A DNA stretch of 64,000 bases from an uncultured Prevotellaceae bacterium (GTDB lineage Bacteria > Bacteroidota > Bacteroidia > Bacteroidales > Bacteroidaceae), in contig ONJJ01000010.1 of the NCBI GenBank assembly GCA_900318115.1, positions 1-64,000 of the forward strand. Direction: 5' to 3'. A model generated the notes under the pieces. That model was not told where the DNA came from. It saw nothing but the letters and a program-made list of their open reading frames with translations, and ran no database searches. This document shows positions 30,756 through 40,462 of the stretch, in pieces. The translations under genes were made by a program, and so were the position numbers. How positions within the stretch are numbered: position 1 is the stretch's first letter; each line of letters starts with the position of its first letter.

Positions 30756-32028
30756 ACCTCTCTAAGCACTGGTCGTAGAGTTTGCGTATGCGCTCTCCGA
30801 CCTTCTCCCAGGTGATGCCATCGACTTCCTTTTTACCCTCGACCTGGAGGTATTCGTGGAGGGAGGCGTTGGTGCAGAGGGAGTACATGGCATCAGCCAT
30901 GGCATCGATGTCCCAGTAGTCGGTCTTGATGCACTTGTCGAGGATCTCGGCGCAGCCGCTCTGCTTGGAGATGATGCTGGGCACGCCACTTTGCATGGCT
31001 TCGAGGGGTGAGATGCCGAAGGGCTCGGAGACGGAGGGCATGACATAGACATCGCTGTCGCGGAAGATCTCGAAGACCTGCTTGCCCTTCATGAAGCCGG
31101 GGAAATGGCAACGGTCGGCGATGCCGTAGGCGGCAGCCATGTCAATCATGGCGTTCATCATGTCGCCGGAGCCTGCGAAGCAGAAGCGCACGTTCTGGGT
31201 GCGTTCGAGCACGCGCTTGGCGGCCTCGATGAAGTACTCGGGACCTTTCTGCATGGTGATGCGGCCGAGGAAGGTGACGACTTTCTCCTTGCGGTCTTTG
31301 TAGGGCAGGCGCTGGTCCACGATCTCCTGCAACTCGGGAGCGAGGGGATAGACGGCGTTGTGCATGGCGAAGCACTTGGCGGGGTCCTGACCGTAGTGGT
31401 TGATGACGGTCTGGCGCGTGAGCTCAGAGACGCACATGATGCAATCGGCGTTGTCCATGCCATTGCGCTCGATGCCGTAAACGGTGGGGTTGACGTTGCC
31501 GCGGGAACGGTCGAAGTCGGTGGCGTGGACGTGGATGACGAGTGGACGGCCGCTGACCTGCTTGGCGTGGATGCCGGCGGGGTAGGTGAGCCAGTCGTGG
31601 GCGTGAATGATGTCGAACTGCTCCGTGCGAGCCACGACGCCGGCGATGATGGAGTAGTTGTTGATTTCCTCGGTGAGGTTCTTGGGATAGCCACCTGCAA
31701 ACTCCATGCAGCCGAGGTCATTGACGTGCATGTAGTTGAAGTCTGCGTAGAGGTGGTCGCGGTAACGATAGTAGTCATCGGGCGACATGATGTTGCCGAT
31801 GCGCTGCTGGACGTAGTCGTAGTTGACGTCGCGCCAGGCGATGGGCACACAGTTCATGCCGATGATCTTGGCAGCAGAGCGGTCCTCGTCGCCGAAGGGG
31901 CGAGGCAGGCACAGCAGGGTCTCGATGTCGCCCTGGGCCTTCAGACCTTGTGAGATGCCGTAGTTAGCGGTGGCGAGTCCGCCAAATACATGAGGAGGAT
32001 ACTCCCATCCGAACATTAATACTTTCAT
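30751..32028 (-). CDS. GT4-type glycosyltransferase (glycogen synthase-like)
   Basis: The 425-residue protein is a two-domain GT-B glycosyltransferase. The N-terminal glycine loop (GWEYPPHVFGGLATANYGIS) and the C-terminal nucleotide-sugar site (SVSEPFGISPLEAMQSGVPS, with the catalytic Glu pair) are clear, as is IIHAHDWLTYPAGIHAKQ. Bacteroidota place this gene between GH57 and the debranching enzyme, and it is commonly annotated as glycogen synthase-like. It would transfer glucose from a nucleotide sugar to a growing alpha-glucan in the cytoplasm. Donor is inferred. Spacers on both sides hold palindromic elements. Confidence 0.88.
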   Translation of the reverse strand: MKVLMFGWEYPPHVFGGLATANYGISQGLKAQGDIETLLCLPRPFGDEDRSAAKIIGMNCVPIAWRDVNYDYVQQRIGNIMSPDDYYRYRDHLYADFNYMHVNDLGCMEFAGGYPKNLTEEINNYSIIAGVVARTEQFDIIHAHDWLTYPAGIHAKQVSGRPLVIHVHATDFDRSRGNVNPTVYGIERNGMDNADCIMCVSELTRQTVINHYGQDPAKCFAMHNAVYPLAPELQEIVDQRLPYKDRKEKVVTFLGRITMQKGPEYFIEAAKRVLERTQNVRFCFAGSGDMMNAMIDMAAAYGIADRCHFPGFMKGKQVFEIFRDSDVYVMPSVSEPFGISPLEAMQSGVPSIISKQSGCAEILDKCIKTDYWDIDAMADAMYSLCTNASLHEYLQVEGKKEVDGITWEKVGERIRKLYDQCLERY

Positions 32029-32044
32029 AAAGCTATTATAGAAC

Positions 32045-32190
32045 CAGACTCCCTCGGCTCCCGATAAAGGGAGCGCAGTATGCTGTTGAGAGGTCGTTAT
32101 CTGGTTGTCATTGTTAAGAGATGGATGATTCTTTAAATACTTGGAGTCTATTGCTTTCTCCCTAAGGAGGGCGTGGAGGGCCTTCTATTC
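32045..32190. repeat. Palindromic elements in the GT4-GH133 spacer
   Basis: GACTCCCTCGGCTCCCGAT with AAAGGGAGC (32045-32090) and TTCTCCCTAAGGAGGGCG with a GGAGGG tail (32152-32190) are degenerate members of the CCCTCC family. The second reaches the end of the GH133 gene. Confidence 0.55.
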
Positions 32191-34128
32191 CATATTGTAC
32201 TTGTCCAGAAGCTTGACGACGCGCATGATTTCTGCCACGTTCATGGCGAAGGACATGGCTCCGCGTCCGTGGAAGGGCGGGTTGCCGTCGAAGACTTCAG
32301 GTAGTGTGCCGATGCAGTGGTAGAAGAGTTCTTCCTCGTAGCCCACGAGCTGGCGCTCGACGAAGCTGACGCGGGAGTATCCGAACACCTTCAGGCAGGC
32401 CTCGAGGTAGAATCCAGCGAGCCAGGGCCAGGCGGTGCCCATGTGGTAGGCGTAGTCTCGCTGTACCTGCGGACCGACGTACATGGGGTTGTAGCCGCCG
32501 CTCTTGGGGGAGAGGGTGCGCAGGCCCTTGGGGGTCAACAGTTCCTTGGTGCACATATCGAGCACGCCTTTCTTCTGCTTGGCGTCGAGCGGGGAATAGT
32601 CGAAGGCGCAGGCGAAAATCATATTCGGACGCACGCTCCAGTCTATCATAGTGCCATCGACGTAGTCGAGAAGGTAGCCGTAGTCGTTGAGGAAGGTCTC
32701 GACGAAACTCTTCTTGGTCTTCTCGGCCTGCTGTTCCAGGGGCTCGGCCTCGGCAGTATCGTTCATAGCGCGGCATACGCTGGCACTGAACATGAGGGCG
32801 TTGTACCAGAGGGCATTGAACTCCACGATGTATCCGGAACGGGGTACGATGGGACGTCCGTTCTGGCTGCTGTTCATCCAAGTGACGGCCTTGTCGCGCC
32901 CGTTGGCATAGACGAGTCCGTTGTCGTGAACGTAGAAGTTGCCGTGCTTGCCGGATTGGAGGAAGTTCATGATGTCGCGCAGGAGCTGGCCGTACTTCTG
33001 AATGCCTTTCTCCATACCGACGAACTTGCAGTACTGCTGGATGCACCAGACGGCCCAAAGGAGAATGTCGGGGTGCTCCATCTCATAGATGCGCACGCTG
33101 AGTGGCTTGCCGTCGATAAACTCGCGGATACCTTTCTCTGCGGTCTTCATCACGCGCTCGAAGTGCTCCACTTCGTTGTTGGTCAGCGTCAGGCCGGGAA
33201 GACTGATGAACATATCGCGGGCACGACACTTGAACCATGGGTAGCCGGCGAGCACGTAGGTCTCGCCCTCGCGGTAGTTCAGGAACTGATGGGCGCTGTT
33301 GACAAGGCAGTGGTAGAAGTTGTCGCGAGGCGTGCGGATATTGACTTCGTAGTCGGCCAGTTCTTTGAGCTTGGCGGGGTTGCACTCCTTGGTGCCGGCG
33401 GCGAAGACAACGCTCTCGCCCTTCTTGATGTCGAACTCGAAGTAGCCGGGAACGTAGAGGTCCTCGTTGGAGGCGTAGCCGCGCTCTGTCTCCTTGGGAT
33501 AATCCACACCGCGATACCAGTCGGGGCGGAACACCCACTCGGATTTCTTGTTGAGCTGCATGAAGAGTTCGGGATAGCCGGGGTACATGCAGGTCTTGAT
33601 GCCATTCTTCACCTCCTGATAGTCGCGGTTGGCGCGAGGGTTCTCATGGGTGAATTCGCGCACGCTTCGGAAGGCCAGCCAGGGTTGCAGACGCAGCGTC
33701 GTCTTGCTGTGGGCGTCGAGCAGGGTGTAGCGCACAAGGACGCGGTCCTCGAAGTGCTGGAACATCAGCTCACGCTTCAAGATGACGCCGCCGACGCGAT
33801 AGATGGTCGTGGGCACTTGCTGGCAGTCGTACTCGCGGATGTACTTGTGGCCGCGAGGACTGAAGTTGTCGCCCTGATACTTGTGGAGGCCGAGATTGAA
33901 TTCGGCGCCGTGCTGGATGACAGTGCAGTCGAGCGAGGAGAGGAGGACGTGGTTCTCATCGTCCAGCTCGGGCACTGGCACCACGAGCATACCGTGGTAC
34001 TTGCGCGTGTTGCAATCAAGGATTGTTGAGCACGAGTAAGCACCGGAGCGGTTAGAACGCAGCACCTCTTTCTTCAGAGCTTCCTCCAGATTGGTCATCA
34101 GGGTCTTGTCAAACTGTAAATAGCTCAT
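32185..34128 (-). CDS. Amylo-alpha-1,6-glucosidase / glycogen debranching enzyme (GH133 type)
   Basis: The 647-residue protein has the N-terminal glycogen-debranching domain (about 1-250: LRSNRSGAYSCSTILDCNTR, KYHGMLVV) and the C-terminal (alpha/alpha)6 catalytic domain (about 290-640: YPWFKCRARDMFISLPGL, WMNSSQNGRPIVPRSGYIVE, YAYHMGTAWPWLAGFYLEA). It removes alpha-1,6 branches from glycogen in the cytoplasm. It is the first gene of the operon on the minus strand, and a -7 box (TATATTTG, 34192-34199) lies 64 bases upstream, divergent from the Crp-like gene. Confidence 0.93.
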   Translation of the reverse strand: MSYLQFDKTLMTNLEEALKKEVLRSNRSGAYSCSTILDCNTRKYHGMLVVPVPELDDENHVLLSSLDCTVIQHGAEFNLGLHKYQGDNFSPRGHKYIREYDCQQVPTTIYRVGGVILKRELMFQHFEDRVLVRYTLLDAHSKTTLRLQPWLAFRSVREFTHENPRANRDYQEVKNGIKTCMYPGYPELFMQLNKKSEWVFRPDWYRGVDYPKETERGYASNEDLYVPGYFEFDIKKGESVVFAAGTKECNPAKLKELADYEVNIRTPRDNFYHCLVNSAHQFLNYREGETYVLAGYPWFKCRARDMFISLPGLTLTNNEVEHFERVMKTAEKGIREFIDGKPLSVRIYEMEHPDILLWAVWCIQQYCKFVGMEKGIQKYGQLLRDIMNFLQSGKHGNFYVHDNGLVYANGRDKAVTWMNSSQNGRPIVPRSGYIVEFNALWYNALMFSASVCRAMNDTAEAEPLEQQAEKTKKSFVETFLNDYGYLLDYVDGTMIDWSVRPNMIFACAFDYSPLDAKQKKGVLDMCTKELLTPKGLRTLSPKSGGYNPMYVGPQVQRDYAYHMGTAWPWLAGFYLEACLKVFGYSRVSFVERQLVGYEEELFYHCIGTLPEVFDGNPPFHGRGAMSFAMNVAEIMRVVKLLDKYNME

Positions 34129-34191
34129 AAGTTGTTTATGTTAGGTATGATTTTTAGTGCCAAAAAGGGCGAATTTTGCTTTAAGCGTCCC

Positions 34192-34282
34192 CAAATATAG
34201 CAAATAATCGGCACCCGCTAAAATTTTTTCGAAGAAAAGTTGCTCCTTAGTTTGTCAAAACGAAAACATTTGTGTATTTTTG
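34192..34282. promoter_or_regulatory. Divergent promoters: glycogen operon (-) and Crp/Fnr gene (+)
   Basis: Minus-strand TATATTTG (34192-34199) serves the GH133 gene. On the plus strand TTTG (34251-34254), 20 bases and TATTTTTG (34275-34282) form a near-ideal promoter for the Crp/Fnr gene. Confidence 0.7.
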
Positions 34283-34313
34283 TGCCGTAAAACATAATAA
34301 TACCCCTTTTCAA

Positions 34314-35015
34314 ATGGCAAGAAAGGCACTAAACATCGTTAATGTGCTCCCCAAACTCGCAGCGATAACAGATTTGCTGACGGAGCAGGAGAAAGAAACG
34401 CTGCTCCAGCAGTCGAATATTCAACTCTATCGGAAGAATGAAGTCATCTATTCCGAGGGTGAGGTGCCACATTACCTCTTTTGTCTGATTTCTGGAAAGG
34501 TGAAGATATACAAGGAGGGTGTGGGCGGACGCGCCCAGATTGTGCGTGTGGTGAAGCCGGTGGAATATTTCGGTTATCGTGCTGCCTTCGCGGGTGAGGA
34601 TTATGTGACAAGTGCTGCGGCCTTCGAACCGACAACCATCGTGCGATGTCCCGTGAAGACGGTGACCGCTTTGCTGCAGCAGAATGCCCGACTGGGATGG
34701 TTCTTCATCCAGCGGCTCTCGGCCAACCTGGGACAGGCGGACGAGCGTACAGTGAGCCTCACGCAGAAGCACATCCGCGGTCGACTGGCGGAATCGCTAC
34801 TGTTCCTGAAGCAGAACTACGGAGTGGAGGAGGACGGAAGCACGCTGAGCATCTACCTCAGCCGCGAAGACCTGGCCAACTTGTCAAATATGACAACATC
34901 AAATGCCATCCGCACACTCTCTATGTTCGCCGCAGAACGTATTGTGGCCATCGACGGACGTAAGATTAAAATCATGGACGAGGTCAAGCTGCAAAAGATA
35001 AGTAGGATAGGGTAG
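34314..35015 (+). CDS. Crp/Fnr-family transcription regulator
   Basis: Start placed at the ATG at 34314, downstream of a good promoter at 34251-34282; an in-frame ATG at 34272 lies inside that promoter. The 233-residue product has a cyclic-nucleotide-binding-like beta-barrel (about 25-110: YRKNEVIYSEGEVPHYLFCL, SGKVKIYKEG) and a C-terminal helix-turn-helix (about 170-220: YLSREDLANLSNMTTSNAIR). There are no cysteines placed for an FNR-type iron-sulfur cluster, so ligand or redox sensing is uncertain. It is divergent from the glycogen operon, which makes that operon a candidate target. Confidence 0.9.
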   Translation: MARKALNIVNVLPKLAAITDLLTEQEKETLLQQSNIQLYRKNEVIYSEGEVPHYLFCLISGKVKIYKEGVGGRAQIVRVVKPVEYFGYRAAFAGEDYVTSAAAFEPTTIVRCPVKTVTALLQQNARLGWFFIQRLSANLGQADERTVSLTQKHIRGRLAESLLFLKQNYGVEEDGSTLSIYLSREDLANLSNMTTSNAIRTLSMFAAERIVAIDGRKIKIMDEVKLQKISRIG

Positions 35016-35062
35016 AGCAGGAACGTTGTGAGTCGGGGGAACAAGGAAAGTGAATAAAAAAG

Positions 35063-35095
35063 AATAGCTGCCTTTTGGGCAGCTATTTCTTTTTC
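35063..35095. terminator. Terminator between the Crp/Fnr gene and the tRNA cluster
   Basis: AATAGCTGCC pairs with GGCAGCTATT over a short loop, with TTTCTTTTT after it and an A-rich run before it, so it can end transcripts from both sides. Confidence 0.88.
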
Positions 35096-35120
35096 GTCAT
35101 TGTATTCTGAACATTGTTAG

Positions 35121-35204
35121 TGAAGAGGAGGAGACTCGAACTCCCACGACATAATCGTCACTACCCCCTCAAAGTAGCGCGTCTACCAATTCCGCCACCT
35201 CTCC
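35121..35204 (-). tRNA. tRNA-Leu (anticodon GAG)
   Basis: An 84-base class II tRNA. The acceptor stem GGAGAGG pairs with CCTCTTC, the D-arm reads GGCGGAATTGGTAGACGCG, the anticodon loop is TTGAGGG (GAG), a long variable arm follows, and the T-arm contains GTTCGAGTC. CCA is not encoded. It is last of three minus-strand tRNAs. Confidence 0.93.
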
Positions 35205-35235
35205 ATGCTTGAGGTTTCAAGACTCAGCTTCTCAG

Positions 35236-35316
35236 TGCCCAGAACAGGACTCGAACCTGCACGTCTCTCAACACTCGCACCTGAAACGAGCGCGTCTACC
35301 ATTCCGCCACCTGGGC
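35236..35316 (-). tRNA. tRNA-Leu (anticodon CAG)
   Basis: An 81-base class II tRNA: acceptor GCCCAGG with TCTGGGC, anticodon stem CTCGT/GCGAG around loop TTCAGGT (CAG), long variable arm, and T-arm GGTTCGAGTCC. It is the middle gene of the cluster. Confidence 0.93.
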
Positions 35317-35366
35317 ATTGCAGTAGAGACCGCTGTGGTCTTTCACTCTCTTTATTGTTTCATTTG

Positions 35367-35439
<73 letters not shown>

Positions 35440-35576
35440 ATGAAACGTTGTTCAGAATTTCAATGAACTTGTGCAACCTTTCCTGATTGCGGGTGCAAAT
35501 ATAGATGTTTTTCTTGAATTGACCAAAGGTTTGGAGCTTTTTTTTCGAAAAAAGAGCCTTTTTTCGCAAAAAGGGG

Positions 35577-36719
35577 TCAATCCATACGGTTTTTGTAGTC
35601 TTCATAGGTGTATTCGCGCAGTATTTCGCGTGTGCCGTCGAGGCGCTCCAGAACGATGCTGGGGTGGTGGACGCCATTGAAGGTGGTGGTCTTGACGGTG
35701 GTGTAGTGGATCATGTCCTCAAAGATAATCTCGTCGCCTACGGCTAAGGGATGCGGAAATAACCATGTGCCCATGAAGTCGCCTGAAAGGCACGAGTTGC
35801 CGCCAAGGCGATAGGGGAAGGAAGAGAGGGAGGTGCCTGGCGTGGGGGTGGATTCATCTATGAGTTGAGCACCGCGGACGACGGGGTGGTAGGGCATTTC
35901 CAGGCAGTCTGGCATGTGACAAGTGAAGCTGACGTCGAGAATGGCGGTGCGGATGCCATGGTTCTCCACGATATCAACTACACTGGCCACCAAGGGACCT
36001 GTCTGCCAGGCAAAGGCACTGCCGGGCTCCAGGATCATATGCAAATGGGGCCAGCGGGCGTGGAAGTCTCGCAGGGTCTGGATGAGGAGCTCTACGTTGT
36101 AATCCTTGCGCGTCATGAGGTGGCCGCCGCCGAAATTGATCCACTTCAGGCGGGAGAACCAGGGGGAGAACTTATCTATAATATGTACGAGCGTGCGCGC
36201 GAATGTTTCGGCGGAACTCTCGCAATGGCAGTGGATATGAAATCCTTCGATGTCGCAGGGAAACTCCTCGGGAGAGGGCAGGTCCTCGGCCAAAACACCG
36301 AAGCGGGAGCCGGGGGCACAGGGGTTGTATAGCTCAGTCTCAATTTCGCTGTACTCGGGGTTTACTCGGAGGCCAAAGGACACGGATTCTCCTCTAGTTC
36401 TGAATCTCCTGTATTGCGACAAGGAGTTGAATGTGATATGCGAGGAGCAACGGAGGATGGTGGGAAAGTCATACTCCGTGTAGGCTGGGCTGTAGGTGTG
36501 GGCGGGCGAACCGAATTCCTCCATGGCCAGTCGTGCTTCATCAGCGCTGGAGGCGGTGGTGTGCTGAATATACTCTCGGAAGATGGGGAACGTCTTCCAC
36601 AGCGCAAAGGCCTTGAAGGCCAGGATGATTTCGGCGCCGGATCGATCCGAAACGTCTTTAATGAGAGCGAGGTTGCGGCGCAAGAGCGATTCCTTGAGGA
36701 GATAGTATGGGGTTCGCAT
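35577..36719 (-). CDS. nspC: Carboxynorspermidine decarboxylase
   Basis: Start set at the ATG at 36719 (MRTPYYLLKESLLRRNLALI), giving 380 residues, normal for NspC. It is a fold III PLP enzyme related to diaminopimelate and ornithine decarboxylases. The PLP lysine lies in IILAFKAFALW, the glycine-rich phosphate site in WINFGGGHLMTR, and the catalytic cysteine in GGNSCLSGDF near the C-terminus. It decarboxylates carboxyspermidine or carboxynorspermidine in the alternative polyamine pathway common in Bacteroidales. The partner dehydrogenase is not in the window. It has no close co-directional neighbour within 100 bases upstream. Confidence 0.95.
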   Translation of the reverse strand: MRTPYYLLKESLLRRNLALIKDVSDRSGAEIILAFKAFALWKTFPIFREYIQHTTASSADEARLAMEEFGSPAHTYSPAYTEYDFPTILRCSSHITFNSLSQYRRFRTRGESVSFGLRVNPEYSEIETELYNPCAPGSRFGVLAEDLPSPEEFPCDIEGFHIHCHCESSAETFARTLVHIIDKFSPWFSRLKWINFGGGHLMTRKDYNVELLIQTLRDFHARWPHLHMILEPGSAFAWQTGPLVASVVDIVENHGIRTAILDVSFTCHMPDCLEMPYHPVVRGAQLIDESTPTPGTSLSSFPYRLGGNSCLSGDFMGTWLFPHPLAVGDEIIFEDMIHYTTVKTTTFNGVHHPSIVLERLDGTREILREYTYEDYKNRMD

Positions 36720-36823
36720 GGAGGTGGAAGTCGGTTGTGAAGGATAAAACAATGATAAGAATAAGGGCTCGAAGTATTGAAATCTCGAAGTGTCGGACTG
36801 TCACAATCTCATGATTGCGAAGG

Positions 36824-37786
36824 TCAATAGACGAACTTCACGTTGTCGAGCCAGAATGTGGTGCCGACGGCGCCCACGTAGGCCGTGCCGAAGCTGCTGG
36901 CAAACTGAAGGCAGAGGTGGGTGGGTGTCTCGTCTGGATTGCCCCAGGAAACTTCCTTGACGGGGACAATCTTGCCACGGCTGTTCATGGCATACTTCAG
37001 GTTTTCGCCATCCTGTATGAGTCCCATGTGGGGTTGGAAGAAAGACTCCTTGGTTATGTCGCCGTAGTGGATTTCGAACTTGGCGCTGTTAACCCAGTCG
37101 GTGTTTTTATTAAAGCGGTGTATGATGGTGCCGATGCGGCTGGCGAAGAGGTTTCCTTCGGAGTCCTCCCAACGGCGCTGCAGCAGGAGAATCATGCCTG
37201 GCATGTCTTTGCCGGGAATCGTCTTTACGCGGCTGAAACCTGTCCGGCGAATACGGTCGGGTTCGTCGGAGAGTCTGACTTTGTAGTCGAACTGAATGGC
37301 GCGGGGCTTGTCGGTAAACGGAATGCCGTAGTCGAGCTTGCCGAAGGGGTTGGAACTGGACGTGATGGGTTCTATCATCCTGCCGACGTAGATGGATCCT
37401 GCCGCCAGGACGTGGATGTTTACAAGTCCGAGTACTTTTACTCCCACAATGTGGCTTACGAGCTTGACACACTTGCCGTTGCCGCGCTGTTCGGGGTAAA
37501 CGCTCACATTGGTTTTTACTACACCGGCCACCTTGGCCATAATGTTGCTGCTGGCCCAAGGAGAGCCGCCCTGGTTGACATAGGGCTTTTTGCCGTCCCA
37601 GGTGCCGGTGGGGCCGATTTCGTAAAGTGTTTGGGTGTTGCCGCCAATGATGGCACTCTCTTTGACATGGCGCGTAATCCATTGGTCGAAGTTGGAGTAT
37701 TTCAGCTGTGTCTGGGCCAGGAGGGAGCCACAGAAAGGCAGGAGGAGTGCGAGGCATAGGAGACCTCGGAGGTTCGTGGATTTCAT
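36824..37786 (-). CDS. Secreted PCMD-domain protein
   Basis: Start set at the ATG at 37786, which opens a signal peptide ([20 protein letters not shown], then SLLAQ) and overlaps the stop of the lysozyme gene by 4 bases. The 320-residue product matches the PCMD (putative carbohydrate metabolism domain) family of Bacteroidota surface or periplasmic proteins, which have a jelly-roll-like fold (FDQWITRHVKE, IQFDYKVRLSDEPDRIRRTG, TTFWLDNVKFVY at the end). The function is not established; its role may be glycan binding. Translational coupling to a GH25 lysozyme gene is notable. Confidence 0.82.
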   Translation of the reverse strand: MKSTNLRGLLCLALLLPFCGSLLAQTQLKYSNFDQWITRHVKESAIIGGNTQTLYEIGPTGTWDGKKPYVNQGGSPWASSNIMAKVAGVVKTNVSVYPEQRGNGKCVKLVSHIVGVKVLGLVNIHVLAAGSIYVGRMIEPITSSSNPFGKLDYGIPFTDKPRAIQFDYKVRLSDEPDRIRRTGFSRVKTIPGKDMPGMILLLQRRWEDSEGNLFASRIGTIIHRFNKNTDWVNSAKFEIHYGDITKESFFQPHMGLIQDGENLKYAMNSRGKIVPVKEVSWGNPDETPTHLCLQFASSFGTAYVGAVGTTFWLDNVKFVY

Positions 37787-38658
37787 ATGTCTATGTTTTC
37801 GAGCTGTTCCTCTCGGATAGTGAGGTCGAGCAACTCTTGTAGGGTTCCGTTGAAAATGTTGCAATCGACGACGTCTTCCTGACGTGTGCCGATGCCGTCG
37901 ACGTGTCCTACGTCTGTGTACTGCCAGAAGGTCCATTTTCCGGTGTACTTGAGCTCCTCGACGTAGTAGTGTGCAATCCAATAGGGGTAGGAGTTGAAGA
38001 TGGAGTCGTTGAGGTTTTCCATCTTAAAGCTGTAGCCCGTGTAGATGATGGGCTTCACGCCATAGTGCTGTTCCACTACGTCCAGCCATTTCTTGACGCC
38101 GGCCTGAAGCTCTTTCCTGGAGAGGTTGCCGCGTGTTTCCACATCAAGCACGGGGGGCAGATCGCCAGCCTCGAGGTGTACTTGGCGGAGAAAGAAACGT
38201 GCTTGCTGACGAGCGTCAGTTCGAGGGCTGAAGAAGTGGTAAGCACCTCGTAGAATGTCGTTTTTGCGTGCTTGGTAAAAGTTCTCATTAAAGTAGGGGT
38301 CAATGAGATCTGTGCCTTCTGTGGCCTTGATGAAGGCGAAACGTACGGGCTGACCGTTGATGTTGGCATTGCGCAGCGTGGTCCAGTCGATGCGTTCCTG
38401 ATAGCGACTGACGTCTATGCCGCGCACCTCGAAACCGTCGGGGTTTACACCCTCCCCGTAGATGGCGTTCCAACGGAAGGAGAAAGGGTCAACGAAGAAG
38501 GTAATGAGGACGAATATGTAGATGGCGATGGCTATCAGCACGCCCGCGGCAATACCCCAAAGGGGCACACGCCGCACAAGGGCAGAAGACTTCTTCTTCG
38601 GTTGTCTTCTGCCCTTGGTAGCTGTTTTCCTCTTGCGAGTGTTATTTGCCTTGTTCAA
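37783..38658 (-). CDS. GH25 lysozyme-family protein, membrane-anchored
   Basis: The start is uncertain. A TTG at 38658 overlapping the pfp end by 17 bases gives 291 residues with a basic N-terminus ([17 protein letters not shown]) and one signal-anchor helix (about residues 34-55). Longer in-frame starts lie inside pfp. The catalytic domain has the GH25 marks: [30 protein letters not shown] and the acidic pair in [10 protein letters not shown], ending in a [15 protein letters not shown] strand. GH25 enzymes cleave the N-acetylmuramyl linkage of peptidoglycan. It would act in the periplasm. The PCMD gene is coupled downstream. Confidence 0.85.
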   Translation of the reverse strand: MNKANNTRKRKTATKGRRQPKKKSSALVRRVPLWGIAAGVLIAIAIYIFVLITFFVDPFSFRWNAIYGEGVNPDGFEVRGIDVSRYQERIDWTTLRNANINGQPVRFAFIKATEGTDLIDPYFNENFYQARKNDILRGAYHFFSPRTDARQQARFFLRQVHLEAGDLPPVLDVETRGNLSRKELQAGVKKWLDVVEQHYGVKPIIYTGYSFKMENLNDSIFNSYPYWIAHYYVEELKYTGKWTFWQYTDVGHVDGIGTRQEDVVDCNIFNGTLQELLDLTIREEQLENIDI

Positions 38659-40291
38659 GCTGCAGGGTCTTGGTGGGCTGGTCGCATACCTCGGTGGGGC
38701 CGAAGTATTGGATGGGACCGGGATAGACGTAGCAGGTGTTCTTGGCCCACTCATCGCGGTGAGCTGCAAAGTACTTGAAGGGAGCACCGTCGAGTTCTAC
38801 AAGAGCTTTGCGGATAACAGGCTTGTCGGCACCATTGCGGCGCTCGATGTTCATCATCATAGTGATGGGCACGCCGCCGGCAATCCACTCTGCAGCCGGA
38901 GCTGTAGTGTTCTTGATGATGCTCATGTAGCCAGTCTTGCCAGAGGCGATGAGGCGACTGGCGTTGAAGCCCAGGCTGTAGCAGTAGTCTGCATCGTAGT
39001 TGGAGGGAGCGGCGCAGCGGCCTTCGTAGCCGAAAAAGTGGTGCTGAGTGCTGAACTTGCCGTTGTACTTGCCCTGCTTCTTCCATTCGGCCAGACGCTT
39101 GGCGACCATACGGCTGAGCAGTTTCTCGGTCTCGATGAGGCTAACCTGAACGTTGCCGTGGGGGTCGCGGTCAAGGCAGAGCTGGCGTGCCACGTCCTCG
39201 GGCAGGCTCTTCAGCACGGCCAGATTATCTTTGGCAATGTTGCCTTCGACGAAGGCGATTTGCTCGTCGGCGCTCTGGAATTCGCGCGGTTCGCCGGTGG
39301 CGGGGTCTGTGAGTACTTCGTTGAGCTCGCGGATGAGCTTCTTGATGGCGGGAATGAATTCAATGAGGCCTTCGGGAATAAGGACCGTGCCGAAGTTGTT
39401 GCCCTCGGCAGCGCGGACGCATACTGCGTTGGCGATGTAGTCCACCACTTGATCGAGGCTCATTTCCTTGGCTTCCACTTCCTCGCTGACGAGGCAGACG
39501 TTGGGCTGGGTCTGCAGGGCGCACTCCAGGGCGATGTGACTGGCACTGCGGCCCATGAGCTTGATGAAATGCCAATACTTGCGAGCGCTGTTGCAGTCAC
39601 GCTGGATGTTGCCGATGAGCTCGCTGTAGGTCTTGCAGGCGGTGTCGAAGCCAAAACTGGTCTCAATCTGCTCGTTTTTCAAGTCGCCGTCGATAGTCTT
39701 TGGGCAACCTATGACTTGCACGCCGTACTTCTTGGCTGCATAGTACTCAGCCAGCACGCAGGCGTTGGTGTTGGAATCGTCGCCACCGATGATTACGAGG
39801 GCCTTGATGTTCAGCTTGCGCAGGATCTCAATACCTTTCTCGAACTGTTCCACTTTCTCCAGCTTCGTGCGGCCGCTGCCGATGATGTCGAAGCCGCCTG
39901 TGTTGCGGTATTCATCGATGATGTCGGAGGTCAGCTCCATGTAGTTGTGGTCCACCAGTCCGCCGGGGCCGAGAATAAATCCATAGAGTTTGCTTTCGGA
40001 GTTAATGCTCTTCACGCCGTCAAAAAGGCCGCTGATGACATTGTGACCGCCAGGAGCCTGGCCGCCGCTGAGGATAACGCCAACGTTGATGGGCTCGTAG
40101 GCCTTTTGCTCGCCAGCCACGAATTCGATGACGGGCAGTCCGTAAGTGTTGGGAAATAGTTCTTTGATTTTGGCTTGGTCGCCAACGCTTTGGGTGGCAG
40201 CACCTTCCTTGGCGGTGACGGGGCCCTGAAGGGCCTTCGGGAGTTTGGGCTGGTAGGCAGCCCTTGCAATTTGCAATGCGCTCTTGGTCAT
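38642..40291 (-). CDS. pfp: Pyrophosphate-dependent 6-phosphofructokinase
   Basis: The 549-residue protein is the long, plant-beta-like PPi-PFK of Bacteroidota. It reversibly converts fructose-6-phosphate and PPi to fructose-1,6-bisphosphate and phosphate. The GGDDSNTN motif (about 170), with Asp where ATP-dependent enzymes carry Gly, marks PPi use; the catalytic CPKTIDGDL segment follows, and [14 protein letters not shown] is the N-terminal phosphate loop. It has its own promoter at 40376-40407, divergent from tcdA. The lysozyme gene overlaps its end. Confidence 0.96.
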   Translation of the reverse strand: MTKSALQIARAAYQPKLPKALQGPVTAKEGAATQSVGDQAKIKELFPNTYGLPVIEFVAGEQKAYEPINVGVILSGGQAPGGHNVISGLFDGVKSINSESKLYGFILGPGGLVDHNYMELTSDIIDEYRNTGGFDIIGSGRTKLEKVEQFEKGIEILRKLNIKALVIIGGDDSNTNACVLAEYYAAKKYGVQVIGCPKTIDGDLKNEQIETSFGFDTACKTYSELIGNIQRDCNSARKYWHFIKLMGRSASHIALECALQTQPNVCLVSEEVEAKEMSLDQVVDYIANAVCVRAAEGNNFGTVLIPEGLIEFIPAIKKLIRELNEVLTDPATGEPREFQSADEQIAFVEGNIAKDNLAVLKSLPEDVARQLCLDRDPHGNVQVSLIETEKLLSRMVAKRLAEWKKQGKYNGKFSTQHHFFGYEGRCAAPSNYDADYCYSLGFNASRLIASGKTGYMSIIKNTTAPAAEWIAGGVPITMMMNIERRNGADKPVIRKALVELDGAPFKYFAAHRDEWAKNTCYVYPGPIQYFGPTEVCDQPTKTLQLEQGK

Positions 40292-40375
40292 TTTTCTTGT
40301 TGGATTTTATGTTTTAGTTAAAATTGGAATCTAAATATGAATGCGTGCGAGGCGAAAGCCGCCCGAAAACGTGTG

Positions 40376-40454
40376 CAAAGGTACGGCTTTTCTTCGGGAA
40401 ACGCAAATTTAAGGCTCGATTTCTTGGCGGAATCAGACAAAAGGAGTACTTTTG
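40376..40454. promoter_or_regulatory. Divergent promoters of pfp (-) and tcdA (+)
   Basis: Minus strand: TTTG (40404-40407), 20 bases, TACCTTTG (40376-40383). Plus strand: CTTGG (TTG at 40424-40426), 20 bases, TACTTTTG (40447-40454). The plus box ends 8 bases before the chosen tcdA ATG. Confidence 0.72.
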
Positions 40455-40462
40455 TGGCCGAA

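Noticed and set aside
38522..40159. 545-codon open frame opposite pfp and the lysozyme gene
   Set aside because: Antisense shadow of a well-identified gene; low-information Ala/Val/Asp composition and no promoter.
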